Shown here one piece after another: positions 35,145-44,054 of a stretch of 64,000 nt of DNA. The stretch spans positions 1 through 64,000 of the forward strand of contig JAVHLG010000014.1 in assembly GCA_031082225.1 (NCBI GenBank), written 5' to 3'. The notes beneath the pieces were generated by a model that saw only the letters and a program-made list of their open reading frames with translations, was not told where the DNA came from and made no database searches. Source of the stretch: Desulfovibrionaceae bacterium (lineage in GTDB: Bacteria; Desulfobacterota; Desulfovibrionia; Desulfovibrionales; Desulfovibrionaceae). The translations under genes were made by a program, and so were the position numbers. Numbering within the stretch: the stretch's first letter is position 1; each line of letters opens with the position of its first letter.

Positions 35145-37910
35145 TCATTTCGATGAAACAACACGTCCCTTCCCAGCCCTGGCAAGCATAACCCGCAGTT
35201 CGTCCATATCCACGGGCTTGGCCAGATAGCCGTCCATGCCGGAGCCCAGGAAGGCCTCCCGGTCCCCCTTGAGGGCGTGGGCCGTGACCGCCACGACGAA
35301 CAGGCCGGACACCTGGGGACGCCCATGGGCCCGGATGCGCCGGGTGGTCTCCATGCCGTCCATGCCGGGCATCTGGATATCCATGAGCACGATGTCGAAA
35401 TCCGTCGTCTCGAGCAAGGCCAGGGCCTCTCCGCCGCCCTGCACCCCAACGGTCATGCAGCCGAGCCGCTCCAGAAGTTTGACCGCCGTCAACCGGTTCA
35501 GGTCGTCGTCTTCCACGACCAGCACGCGAAGCCCTGTCGGGCTGTCCATATCCTGCGCCGGGAGCGGGGCGCGAGGCGTCGCCGCCTCCCCGGGCGGCGG
35601 CAGGGACGGAACCGGACGGCGCGCAGAGGCCTGCGGGGGAGGAGGCGTCCCGGCGGGGGCTTCGTCGGCGGGAGGGCCAGAAGACTGCAGAAGGCGGACC
35701 CGGACGGTGAACCGGGCCCCCTCGCCCTCCCGGCTGTGCAGGCTGATGGTGCCGCCCATGGCCGCCGCCAGACGCTTGACGATGGACAACCCCAGGCCCG
35801 TCCCCTGGCGGCGGTGCTCCATGGAGGCTCCGACCTGCCGGAACGGCTCGAAAATCCGCCCCTGGACCTCCTCGGGGATGCCCACGCCCGTGTCCGCAAC
35901 CACCAGTTCAAGGACCGTCTCGCCCGGGCGTTCCCCTGCGGCGTCCCGCCCGATGCCCACCCGCACCCCGCCGGAATCCGTAAATTTGAGGGCGTTGCCC
36001 ACCAGATTGAACAGGATCTGCTTGAGGCGCGCCGCATCGCCCCGCACCCACGGCGGGACGTCCGGCGCGATCTCGACCGACAGTTCAAGCCCCTTGGCCT
36101 CCATCTGGGCCCCGAAAAGCCCCCGAACGGCATCCGCCAGATCGGCGACCCGGAAGTCCCGCTGCACAAGGTCGATGCGCCCGGCCTCGATCTTGGAGAA
36201 GTCCAGCACCTCCCCGATGACCTGCAAAAGGGTCCGCGCCGCGCCCAAGGCGGCTTCCAGATATTGGCGATGCTTTGGATCCAGAGTCTCGCCGTACAGG
36301 ATCTGCAACATGCCCAACACGCCGTTTAAGGGCGTGCGAATCTCGTGGCTCATGCTGGCCAGGAAATCGCTCTTGCCCCGGCTGGCCTCCTCGGCCTTTT
36401 CCTTGGCCGCCACAAGCTCGGCCTGGGCCGTCGCAAGCGCCGTGACGTCCACCAAAAGGCCCACAAGACCCGCCACCTCGCCTGCGGCGTCGCGGTAGGC
36501 GGCCTTGTGGAAAATCATCTGGCGCTCTCCCTCCGAGGCGGACCAGGCCGTCGCCTCGTAAAGCTGACGCCCCCCCCGGATCATGAGTTCCTCGTCGTTG
36601 GCGACGTTGTGCGCGGCGGCCTCGGGCGGGAAGATATCGAAACACGTTTGGCCGATGATCTCCCCTTCGTCCTTGCCCGCAAATTCGGCGAAGGCCCGGT
36701 TGCAGCCCACAAACCGGCCGAAACGGTCCTTGTGGTAGATGGGGATGGGGGCGGCCTCGATCAGGGCGCTGACAAAGGAAAACTGGCGTTCAAGCTCCTT
36801 TTTCGCCGTGTCGCGCTCCTGCTCGCGCCGGGCCAGGGCCTCGGCCATGGCATCGAAATCCCGGGCCAGCGCCCCGATCTCCCCCCCGGTCCGGATACCG
36901 GTCCTGGAGGTGGAATCGCCCTCCTTGACCCGTTTTGCCGCCCGGGTCAGGGACTGGAGCGGATCGAGGATGGTGCGGCGGGCGAAGATCCAGGCGGCGG
37001 CCAAGGCCGCACAGGCGGCCAGAAGCAACCCCAGCACGTGCTGAACCAGAATCCGCCGGGATTTTTCCAGGGCCTGCGCCTCGGGGATGCCCACGATGGC
37101 CGTCATGAACCGGCCGGGATCGTCGGCATCGCCGACCGCCAGGCGTTTGTAGGCATAGATGCGCCGGTCGCCCCCGATGCCCGGGGCCGTGAAGACGCCC
37201 TCCTCCAGGCCGTTGTTGATATGTTCCTGCAGACGTTCGGGCAGGGATTTGCCCACCCAGTCCACGGCGTCCCGGTTGCGGAAAAGGACCGTGCCCCCGG
37301 CATCGGCCAGGGTCAAGGTGGCGTCGGGGGGCAGGCTGGCCCTGGCGTAGAGGCTGCCGTAATGCTCCAGATCCAGGGCCGCGCCCAGGATGAAGTCCAC
37401 CCGGCCCTGGGCGTCGAGCGCCGGAAAGGCCATGGGCAGCGAGGCTTTGCGCGCCGAACGGCTGACCAGGAACCGGCCCACGGTGAACGCCTTGCTCCTT
37501 GTGACCTCGGCAAACCACTCCCGGTCGGCCACGCTTATGGGCTTGGTCTCGGGCAGGGCGCATCCGAAGACCTCGCCCGACGGATCCACGGCCACCAGGG
37601 TGGAATAAAACGGTGTGTGGGCATGCAGCTCCGCCAGGATGCGGTCCGTGGCGGCCACGTTGCGGGCCTTGATTTCGGGAATGTGGGCCAGGGTGTTCAA
37701 GACGTGCCGGGTGGTCTCCACCAGCCGGTCCTGCTCGTGGCCGAAAAGCCGCACCAGCCCTACGACCTGCTGCTTGGCCTCCTCGACGGCCGCCTGACGC
37801 TGCTGCAGACCGGAATACACAGCCAGGGCCAGGGCCGGGAGCAGCACCAGCAGGACCAGGATGACCAGTTGGTCGCGAAGCCTGAGAGACCAGAGTCGAC
37901 GAAAACCCAT
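35145..37910 (-). CDS. Large membrane hybrid histidine kinase (dCACHE-HAMP-PAS-HisKA-REC)
   Basis: 921 residues, starting MGFRRLWSLRLRDQ. A first membrane helix (LVILVLLVLLPALALAVYSG), an extracytoplasmic double-CACHE sensor about 40-290 (VADREWFAEVTRSKAFTVGR), a second helix about 300-325 and HAMP are followed by a PAS domain (AAPIPIYHKDRFGRFVGCNR), HisKA (MSHEIRTPLNGVLG), HATPase (NLVGNALKFTD, GTGLGLSIVKRL) and, after a Pro-rich linker, a receiver (DIVLMDIQMPGMDG). CACHE domains bind small ligands such as amino acids or carboxylates. No cognate output gene is adjacent. Confidence 0.92.
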   Translation of the reverse strand: MGFRRLWSLRLRDQLVILVLLVLLPALALAVYSGLQQRQAAVEEAKQQVVGLVRLFGHEQDRLVETTRHVLNTLAHIPEIKARNVAATDRILAELHAHTPFYSTLVAVDPSGEVFGCALPETKPISVADREWFAEVTRSKAFTVGRFLVSRSARKASLPMAFPALDAQGRVDFILGAALDLEHYGSLYARASLPPDATLTLADAGGTVLFRNRDAVDWVGKSLPERLQEHINNGLEEGVFTAPGIGGDRRIYAYKRLAVGDADDPGRFMTAIVGIPEAQALEKSRRILVQHVLGLLLAACAALAAAWIFARRTILDPLQSLTRAAKRVKEGDSTSRTGIRTGGEIGALARDFDAMAEALARREQERDTAKKELERQFSFVSALIEAAPIPIYHKDRFGRFVGCNRAFAEFAGKDEGEIIGQTCFDIFPPEAAAHNVANDEELMIRGGRQLYEATAWSASEGERQMIFHKAAYRDAAGEVAGLVGLLVDVTALATAQAELVAAKEKAEEASRGKSDFLASMSHEIRTPLNGVLGMLQILYGETLDPKHRQYLEAALGAARTLLQVIGEVLDFSKIEAGRIDLVQRDFRVADLADAVRGLFGAQMEAKGLELSVEIAPDVPPWVRGDAARLKQILFNLVGNALKFTDSGGVRVGIGRDAAGERPGETVLELVVADTGVGIPEEVQGRIFEPFRQVGASMEHRRQGTGLGLSIVKRLAAAMGGTISLHSREGEGARFTVRVRLLQSSGPPADEAPAGTPPPPQASARRPVPSLPPPGEAATPRAPLPAQDMDSPTGLRVLVVEDDDLNRLTAVKLLERLGCMTVGVQGGGEALALLETTDFDIVLMDIQMPGMDGMETTRRIRAHGRPQVSGLFVVAVTAHALKGDREAFLGSGMDGYLAKPVDMDELRVMLARAGKGRVVSSK

Positions 37911-38238
37911 GGATGGCAACCCCTCCTGGGGAACCGCACGAAACCATGCGGAACCGGGCCGCCGGAAAAAGACTCCGGTGGACCATGCCGCCGCCCGTCC
38001 CCATTGGCTTCCCGGGCAGCATGAAACACCGCTCCTGTTGTCTCGCTGCAACGTCCTGCAACAAACAAATCAACGAGTTACCCATAATTCGTATCCTTTT
38101 CGGACAGATTGCGCAACTGCGTCTGACCCGTTGTCGCGCCCGGTCGTCCGCCGGTTTGCCCACAGCCGCGATTTGGGCTACATCAGGCCATCGTCCGACA
38201 TCTTCACAGCGCGTCCCCCGCATCCCAAGGAGTCGCCC
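37911..38238. other. Divergent intergenic region between kinase and trxB-like gene
   Basis: 328 bp without a gene. It must hold the start signals of both flanking genes. The middle part (38030-38110) is AT-richer. A weak candidate for the plus-strand gene is TTGCCC-N17-TACATC near 38154-38182. I see no repeat element here. Confidence 0.4.
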
Positions 38239-39990
38239 ATGAGTCCTTTTTTCGGAAAAAAAACCGAGGAGAATGCCCCGTCCACCCTCTCCCAGGCCGC
38301 CGACGGACCCGTCGCCACGCCGGACACGCCCGCCCCGGCCGACGACTGGTTTCTGCCCGAGGACACCCGGCGCGACGTGGTCCGGCTTTTCGAGCGCCTG
38401 GCCGGTCCCGTGGCCCTTGAGGTCTTCACCGCGCCGGACCACAATGCCCCTTACAACGACTATCTCCTCACGTTCCTTCGCGACCTGTCGCGCCTGGACG
38501 ACCGCATCCAGGTGAAGGCCTTCGCTGTGTCCGACGACGCGGCCAAAACCCGGGGCGTGGACTTCTCCCCCACCCTGCTCTTTTCCCCGGACGATCTGTC
38601 CATCCGCTACCTGGGCGCGCCGCTTGGCGAGGAGGTACGCACCTTCATGGAGGTCCTTTTGCGCGTCTCGGCCCGGCAAAGCGGCCTGTCCGAGACCTCG
38701 AAGAAAACCTTGGCCGCCCTCAAAGATCCGCGCCGGGTCACGGTGTTCGTCAATCCGGCCTGCCCCTATTGCCCGGGCCAGGTCTTAAACGCCTTCCGCT
38801 GCGCCATTGAGCGCCCGGACCTGGTCGCCGCCACGTGCATCGACGCCGCCCAGCACACCGAAGCGGCCACGGCGCGCGGCGTGGGGTCCGTGCCCCACAC
38901 CATCATCGAAGACCCCGACGGCAGCCTGGCCCCGCTCGCCATCCTGGGCCTTGAGCCCGAGGACCGGTTCGTGGCCGGGCTCACGACCATGCAGTCCGCG
39001 CCCATCCGGACCGACGACCCGGACGCCGCCCATGACCATGCCCACGGCCATGCCGGGGACGTGGCGGTCAAGGAGGTGGACGTGGTGGTCATCGGGGCGG
39101 GACCGGCCGGGCTCACGGCCGGGATGTACGCCGCCCGGGGCGGGTTGACCGCCGTGGTCCTGGAGAAGGCCATGGTCGGCGGCCAGGTGGCCGTGACCCC
39201 GCAGGTGGAGAACTATCCCGGATTCGCCACGGTGGCCGGGACCAAGCTCATGGAGATGGTGGCGGCCCAGACGAGGCAGTACGTGCCCGTCATCGAGGGC
39301 GCGGGGGTGGACGAGATCAAGATCGGCAGGCGCATCGAGGTGGACTCAGGCGACACGGTCTACCTGTGCCGGGCGCTGATCCTGGCCACCGGGGCCACCT
39401 GGCGCAAGCTCGGCATCCCGGGAGAGGACCGCTATTTCGGGCGCGGGGTGAGCGCCTGCGCGGCCTGTGACGGCTACCTCTACAAGGACGCGGCCGTGGC
39501 CGTGGTGGGCGGCGGCAACACCGCGCTCACCGAGGCCCTGCATCTGGCCAGACTGGGCTCGAACGTCACGATCATCCACCGCCGGGACGCATTCCGGGCC
39601 GAAAAGCATCTGGTGGACGCGCTGGAGACAGAAGGCGTGGAGGTGGTCTGGAACTCGGTTGTCGAGGAGGTTCTGGGCGACGACGCGGGCGTGACCGCGG
39701 TGCGGCTGAAAAATACGGCCGACGGGAGCACCCGGGAGCTTGCTGTCCGGGCGCTCTTCGTGGCCGTGGGGTACATCCCGGTGACCGGGCTGGCCCAGGA
39801 CATTGGCCTGACCCTGGACGAGGCGGGCTATATCAAGGTGGATGCGGGCATGCGCACGAGCATCCCCAGGGTCTATGCCTGCGGCGACGTGACCGGCGGG
39901 GTGCGACAGATCGTCACGGCGGTCGGGCAGGGGGCCACGGCGGCGCTGTCGGCGTTTGAGGATATTTCGCATCCGTATTGGAAGAAGTGA
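38239..39990 (+). CDS. Fusion of glutaredoxin-like disulfide oxidoreductase and thioredoxin reductase
   Basis: 583 residues with an AAGGAG start. Residues 45-255 are a double thioredoxin fold (PDO/AhpF-N type); the first half has lost its CxxC, the second has CPYC at 175-178. A His/Asp-rich linker (about 259-274) joins it to a TrxB-like flavoprotein: FAD motif VVIGAGPAGLTAG, redox centre CAAC at 407-410, NADPH motif VVGGGNTALTEAL, and YACGDVTGG. Layout mirrors AhpF, but the reductase comes second with a TrxB-type active site. It may pass electrons from NAD(P)H to CPYC and on to a peroxiredoxin or ribonucleotide reductase. No ahpC is adjacent. Confidence 0.9.
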   Translation: MSPFFGKKTEENAPSTLSQAADGPVATPDTPAPADDWFLPEDTRRDVVRLFERLAGPVALEVFTAPDHNAPYNDYLLTFLRDLSRLDDRIQVKAFAVSDDAAKTRGVDFSPTLLFSPDDLSIRYLGAPLGEEVRTFMEVLLRVSARQSGLSETSKKTLAALKDPRRVTVFVNPACPYCPGQVLNAFRCAIERPDLVAATCIDAAQHTEAATARGVGSVPHTIIEDPDGSLAPLAILGLEPEDRFVAGLTTMQSAPIRTDDPDAAHDHAHGHAGDVAVKEVDVVVIGAGPAGLTAGMYAARGGLTAVVLEKAMVGGQVAVTPQVENYPGFATVAGTKLMEMVAAQTRQYVPVIEGAGVDEIKIGRRIEVDSGDTVYLCRALILATGATWRKLGIPGEDRYFGRGVSACAACDGYLYKDAAVAVVGGGNTALTEALHLARLGSNVTIIHRRDAFRAEKHLVDALETEGVEVVWNSVVEEVLGDDAGVTAVRLKNTADGSTRELAVRALFVAVGYIPVTGLAQDIGLTLDEAGYIKVDAGMRTSIPRVYACGDVTGGVRQIVTAVGQGATAALSAFEDISHPYWKK

Positions 39991-40222
39991 TATCGCGCCG
40001 CGCCTGGGGCGAAAGCCCTCCGGGCACGGCCGCCTCGCCGTTTTCCGCCGTCCTGTCCTGGACACCACAGGGTGGCTTTACTTTTTTATCCGCTATCTGT
40101 TATTCATCGCGAATGGCGTTTCACCATGCCACCGCCTCGGTGCGGGCGGCGTCTCAAACCTGCCCTATGGCCTTGGACCGTGCGACATCAGGTCTGGAAC
40201 TCTTTCACCATGGCGAGGCGTC

Positions 40223-40837
40223 GTGCAGTCCCAGGACAGTCCGGATCTTGACGGCGACGACACCGAACAGCGAAACGACTTCCGGGTAGCCGCACCGCCC
40301 GAATTTCTTTTGGCCTGCGCCGTCTGGTTTCGCACCGATCCGGGGCGAAACGACCGCATATCCCTCGAACAACTGGGAACTCCGGACATCGCCACGCGCA
40401 AGCCCTGCGACACCACACTGCGCATCACGGACATCAGCACCAAGGGTATGGGCCTGCGCCTGCGAACCGCGTCGCATCATCAGGCTGCATGTGTGTCCGC
40501 AGGCAGCGTATACGTCTATTTCAAGCTCCATGATCCCCAGGGACTAAGCCCAAGCCGACACCTCCCCATGTTTCTCGAAGCCAGGATCGTCAAGGCCGAA
40601 CCCCACGACGGCGAACTGGCCATGAATCTGCATTTCGTCTCCATCATCCTCCCTGATCCGCATGAAAAGTCCTTCACGTTCTTCCACATCCGTCAATACG
40701 GTGTGACGGAACTCGGCAGGTGGTGCGACGCCATCAACCGGATGCACATGAACCGCGACGCCATGGAACAAACCGCCTCGCCAGGGCTGCATCTGGAGAC
40801 CCTGCTCGATGCCATCGACGACGCACAGGAGGGATGA
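40223..40837 (+). CDS. PilZ-domain c-di-GMP-binding protein
   Basis: 204 residues from a GTG start after GGCGAGG; the longer frame upstream is unlikely. The PilZ signature is present: RNDFR (RxxxR) near residue 25 and DISTKGMG (D/NxSxxG) about 70. The stop lies directly at the motA start (4-base junction TGAATGA). PilZ proteins next to motAB often act as c-di-GMP brakes on the flagellar motor, like YcgR. The pairing is seen; the brake role is inferred. Confidence 0.8.
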   Translation: MQSQDSPDLDGDDTEQRNDFRVAAPPEFLLACAVWFRTDPGRNDRISLEQLGTPDIATRKPCDTTLRITDISTKGMGLRLRTASHHQAACVSAGSVYVYFKLHDPQGLSPSRHLPMFLEARIVKAEPHDGELAMNLHFVSIILPDPHEKSFTFFHIRQYGVTELGRWCDAINRMHMNRDAMEQTASPGLHLETLLDAIDDAQEG

Positions 40838-41683
40838 ATGATCGCCGTCCTTGGCATCCTCATCGTGTTCGGCGCCATCATCGGCGGCTATCTTCTGGAA
40901 CAGGGCGTCCTGAGCGTCCTGTTCCAGCCTGCGGAGTTTCTCATCATCTTCGGTGCGGCCATCGGCTCCCTGCTCATCGGTTCGTCGCGGTTCGTCCTGC
41001 GGCAGATCGCCCGCAACATCGGGGGCGTCTTCACCTCCAGGCATACGACCAGGGAGGACTACATCGCCGTCCTTGCGGCCTTGTCGAAGATTTTCAGCAA
41101 GATACGCCGCGAAGGGCTGGCCGCAGTGGAAGGCGACATCGAACGCCCGCAACAGAGCCCCATCTTCACGGCGCATCCCAAAATGGCCAGGGATGCGGAA
41201 CTGGTGGCATTTATCTGCGACACCTTCCGGGTCTACCTCGTCTCCGGCGATCCCCATGAAATCGAGCATCTCATGTCCCTGGACATAGAGGTCAGCCACA
41301 CCCAGGGCATGGCCCCGGCCATGAACATCAGCCGTCTGGCCGAGGCCCTGCCGGGACTGGGCATCGTGGCGGCGGTCCTGGGCGTGGTCCTGACCATGGG
41401 CAAGATCACCCAGCCTCCCGAGATTCTTGGCCATTCCATCGGCGCGGCTCTGGTCGGCACGTTTCTTGGGGTGCTTGGGTGCTATGGATTCGTCGGGCCC
41501 ATGGCCGCCAACCTGGAGAACCAGACCCGGGAACGGGAGATGCTCTTCAACGTGGTCAAGGCGGCGGTCAGCGCCTCGGTACGGGGCGCGCCTCCCATGA
41601 TCGCCGTGGAATCCGGGCGGCGGTCCGTGCCCAGCGACTACCGCCCGAGCTTCGAAGAACTTGAGACCGCTTTCAGGAACTAG
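40838..41683 (+). CDS. motA: Flagellar motor stator protein MotA
   Basis: 281 residues. Four membrane helices: two at the N-terminus (IAVLGILIVFGAIIGGYLLE and PAEFLIIFGAAIGSLLIG) and two near 175-235 (LPGLGIVAAVLGVVLTMGKI, LVGTFLGVLGCYGFVGPMAA). Between them is the cytoplasmic loop with the charged residues that touch FliG. The helix 3 and 4 motifs PGLGIVAAVLGVV and GTFLGVL are typical of proton-type LafT/MotA. It is coupled to motB, which starts 3 bp after its stop. Confidence 0.95.
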   Translation: MIAVLGILIVFGAIIGGYLLEQGVLSVLFQPAEFLIIFGAAIGSLLIGSSRFVLRQIARNIGGVFTSRHTTREDYIAVLAALSKIFSKIRREGLAAVEGDIERPQQSPIFTAHPKMARDAELVAFICDTFRVYLVSGDPHEIEHLMSLDIEVSHTQGMAPAMNISRLAEALPGLGIVAAVLGVVLTMGKITQPPEILGHSIGAALVGTFLGVLGCYGFVGPMAANLENQTREREMLFNVVKAAVSASVRGAPPMIAVESGRRSVPSDYRPSFEELETAFRN

Positions 41684-41686
41684 GCC

Positions 41687-42472
41687 ATGACCGTCGAGAA
41701 ACCCGCACTCCAAAGGCCCTCGCCGCCGTCGAAGCCGGGCCGCCGGAACCAGAATTTCCATGGCGGAAGCTGGAAGGTCGCCTATGCGGACTTCGTCACG
41801 GCCATGATGGCCTTTTTCCTGCTCATGTGGATATTGAACATGGTGCCGCCGGAACAAAAGGCGATCATCTCAGGCATGTTCCAGGGAAAGGAGCACGGCG
41901 GGGCCACGGCGGCCGCCCTGTCCGCCACGCCGTTCGTCACGCCCTCGGTCAGCCCGGACGCCAAAAGTCCGGAACAGGCCCGGGACCAGGCCACCAACGC
42001 CAGCATAGCCCTGAAGCTGCGCCAGATGGTCATGGATGATCCCATGTTGCAAACCAGCTCGGGGATCAGTTCGGATGACGTGGGGGTGCTGTTGCGGGTC
42101 AACAATGACGCCATGTTTGCGTCGGGCTCGACCGCCCTGACGCGTGAGGCCAAAAAGGTGCTGGACAATGTCACCGACATCCTGGCCGACTACAACCTCT
42201 ATCTGGTGGTGCGCGGCCATGCCGGGATCGACGAGTCCGGCGGCCAGAAATTCCCGGGGAGCTGGGAACTGGCCGGGTCGCGGGCTGCCACCGCCGTGCA
42301 GTACATCCTCGCCAAGGATCCCCGCATCCTGCCGTCGCGGCTGCGGGCCGTGGCCTACGGGGATTCGCGCCCGATCATGCCCGACACCACGCCGGAGAAC
42401 ATCTCCAAAAACCGACGCACCGAGTTCTATTTCCACCGGCCCGAGGTCATGTCGCACCAGGTGGTGTATTAG
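41687..42472 (+). CDS. motB: Flagellar motor stator protein MotB
   Basis: 261 residues. A single N-terminal membrane helix carries the proton-carrying aspartate in WKVAYADFVTAMMAFFLLMW. A plug/linker region is followed by an OmpA-like peptidoglycan-binding domain (FASGSTALTREAKKVLDNVT, VRGHAGIDESGG, NRRTEFYFHR). It anchors the MotA ring to the cell wall. Gene order PilZ-motA-motB forms one operon. Confidence 0.95.
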   Translation: MTVEKPALQRPSPPSKPGRRNQNFHGGSWKVAYADFVTAMMAFFLLMWILNMVPPEQKAIISGMFQGKEHGGATAAALSATPFVTPSVSPDAKSPEQARDQATNASIALKLRQMVMDDPMLQTSSGISSDDVGVLLRVNNDAMFASGSTALTREAKKVLDNVTDILADYNLYLVVRGHAGIDESGGQKFPGSWELAGSRAATAVQYILAKDPRILPSRLRAVAYGDSRPIMPDTTPENISKNRRTEFYFHRPEVMSHQVVY

Positions 42473-42693
42473 GGAATGCATCATCCCTTCCGTGGGATGG
42501 AAACCGACGCCGCTACGCCGACCGGCTCGGACTCTCCCATCGGCCGCAGGCCTCGTGGCGGGGCAGGTTGCACGGTTGCATCCCGACGCCCCCGGCATCG
42601 CCGACACCGCACGCCACGTTTTGCCGCTCGGCGGCCGCACGGGACCGCCACGGCTGGACAGCCGCGCCTGACGCCTTCGCCACGCCACGCACC

Positions 42694-42721
42694 TTGACTT
42701 CGCTCTTTCATCATGTATTTC
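42694..42721 (+). promoter_or_regulatory. Putative sigma-70 promoter of DsrE-like selenoprotein gene
   Basis: TTGACT-N16-TATTTC, 28 bp before the ATG at 42749, followed by a leader with AAAAGGACAGGAG. The -35 box is good; the -10 box is fair. The rest of the 276-bp gap after motB shows no other signal. Confidence 0.5.
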
Positions 42722-42748
42722 TATTCAAAAGGACAGGAGCGATAGCCC

Positions 42749-43069
42749 ATGCAAATACTTCTCATTCTTTCCAGTCCCGACCCGGAAATCAAATGGAACG
42801 CCGTGCGGTTCGGCAATTTCCTTTTGAACGAAGGCGAAGAGGTGACGCTGTTTTTGAACGGCCCGGCCGTGGACCTGTACGCCGGGGACTCGGAGGCGTT
42901 CCCCATCGCCGAGCAGGCCAAGGTGTTCGCCCTAAGCGACGGCAAACTCGCGGCCTGAGGCAAGTGCATGGGCGTCCACGGTGTGGAGGCCTCCCAGTAC
43001 GTGCCCCTGTCGAATATGAAGTTTCTCTATGAGCAGGTGAAGCTGGCGGAGAGGATCATCAACTTCTAG
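42749..43069 (+). CDS. DsrE-like selenoprotein with in-frame UGA (Sec70)
   Basis: 106 residues if the TGA at 42956-42958 is read as selenocysteine; a conventional reading stops at 69. The start MQILLILSSPDPEIK follows AGGAG. After the TGA the same frame goes on as GKCMGVHGVEASQYVPLSNM and ends NF, TAG. This tail completes a DsrE/DsrF-type fold, including a final helix. The redox site is then Sec-Gly-Lys-Cys (U70, C73), replacing the CxxC of cysteine homologues. A SECIS-like hairpin follows the TGA. selA is encoded 3.8 kb away. DsrE-like proteins act in sulfur transfer or thiol redox, and Sec-containing DsrE-like families have been reported. It is a single gene. Confidence 0.82.
42971..42991 (+). 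promoter_or_regulatory. Bacterial SECIS element
   Basis: GGC-G-TCCAC-GGT-GTGGA-G-GCC: a 5-bp upper stem, a G/G mismatch, a 3-bp lower stem and a GGU apical loop, as in known bacterial SECIS loops bound by SelB. The loop lies 22-24 bases after the UGA, within the normal distance. It is entirely inside the coding region. Confidence 0.75.
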
Positions 43070-43083
43070 AGCCCACGCGGTGT

Positions 43084-43728
43084 TCACCCCACACACCGCG
43101 CCACCAGCACCTCGAACGTCCCGGTCTCGGACAGGTAGCTTAAGAGCTCCCCCGTGGCCATGTCGAAGTACCAGCCGTGGATGTACAGCGCCTTGGCCTC
43201 AATGCGCTCCCTGATCCACGGAAACGTCAGCAGGTTCCCGATCGACACCAATATAGCCGCCATCTCGCAGCCGCGCTGCCGCACCGCCTCGGGCTTGTCC
43301 CGGAACTCCTCCTGTATCTCCGCCACAGCCTCCCGGGCGATCCCCACCCACGGGCCGATGAACTCCCCCAGCTCCCCGCCGTCCGACTGCGCCAGCGCCC
43401 CGATGCCGCCGCACGACGAATGCCCGAGCACGATGATGTGCTCGACCAAAAGGTGCTTCACGCCGTATTCCAGGGCCGCGCTCACGCCGTGCAGGCCGCT
43501 TCCGGCGTCGTACGGCGGCACAAGGTTGGCCACGTTGCGCACCACGAAGATGTCCCCCGGCTCGCAGCCCATTAAAAGCGCCGGGTCCACCCGCGAATCG
43601 CTGCAGGCCACCACCAGCGCCCTGGGACTCTGCCGCTTCCGCAGGCGCGCGAAATATTCGTTCTCGGCGCAGAAATAATGCTGCTGGAACGTCCGAAAGC
43701 CCGACAAAAACCGCGCGATATCCTGCAT
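43084..43728 (-). CDS. Beta-class carbonic anhydrase
   Basis: 214 residues, starting MQDIARFLSGFRTFQ with GGGGGAG upstream. Zinc ligands Cys42 and His103-x2-Cys106 are in CSDSR (with the Asp44-Arg46 pair) and GHSSCGG. It interconverts carbon dioxide and bicarbonate, useful for anaplerosis and pH control. It is convergent with the DsrE-like gene; their ends share a 7-bp stem hairpin at 43076-43100 (CGCGGTG / CACCGCG) whose loop holds the carbonic anhydrase stop codon. Confidence 0.95.
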   Translation of the reverse strand: MQDIARFLSGFRTFQQHYFCAENEYFARLRKRQSPRALVVACSDSRVDPALLMGCEPGDIFVVRNVANLVPPYDAGSGLHGVSAALEYGVKHLLVEHIIVLGHSSCGGIGALAQSDGGELGEFIGPWVGIAREAVAEIQEEFRDKPEAVRQRGCEMAAILVSIGNLLTFPWIRERIEAKALYIHGWYFDMATGELLSYLSETGTFEVLVARCVG

Positions 43729-43929
43729 CGTAACATCTCCCCCGCGTCCGGCGCACAAAAATAGCGGCCACACGGCATCCGGCATGGAATTGGATGCGTG
43801 GGAAAATCCTTGCCGCGCCCAACCGGACCAACCGGCCCGGCCAGATCAACCGGCCCGGTCTCCTCGGCGACGGCCCGGGGGCGGACGCCAGGCCCGCAAA
43901 CCGCGCAGCCTGGGCGCGGCACCAAAAAA

Positions 43930-44041
43930 TTGCCTGGGTCAGGCCGCACGATCCCCGCTGACCGCCCGGCCCCGGCGCGCCACCCCGGAATTGGCCTGGG
44001 TCAGGCCGGGCATCCCTTCTAACCGCCCGGCCGGGGCCCGG
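43930..44041. repeat. Imperfect tandem repeat of about 60 bp
   Basis: Two imperfect copies, 43930-43975 and 43991-44041. Both begin TTG(G)CCTGGGTCAGGCCG and share ACCGCCCGGCC with GG-rich ends. They fill much of the 326-bp gap 43729-44054 between carbonic anhydrase and the sulfatase gene; another short imperfect repeat of ACCGGCCCGG lies at 43826-43860. No gene is seen. The copies could fold into strong hairpins after the sulfatase stop. Confidence 0.55.
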
Positions 44042-44054
44042 CCTGGGCGCGGCC

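Noticed and set aside
42749-42958. 69-codon stand-alone small protein
   Set aside because: It is a truncated reading of the DsrE-like gene. The TGA fits selenocysteine because the frame, the UxxC motif and a SECIS hairpin continue beyond it.
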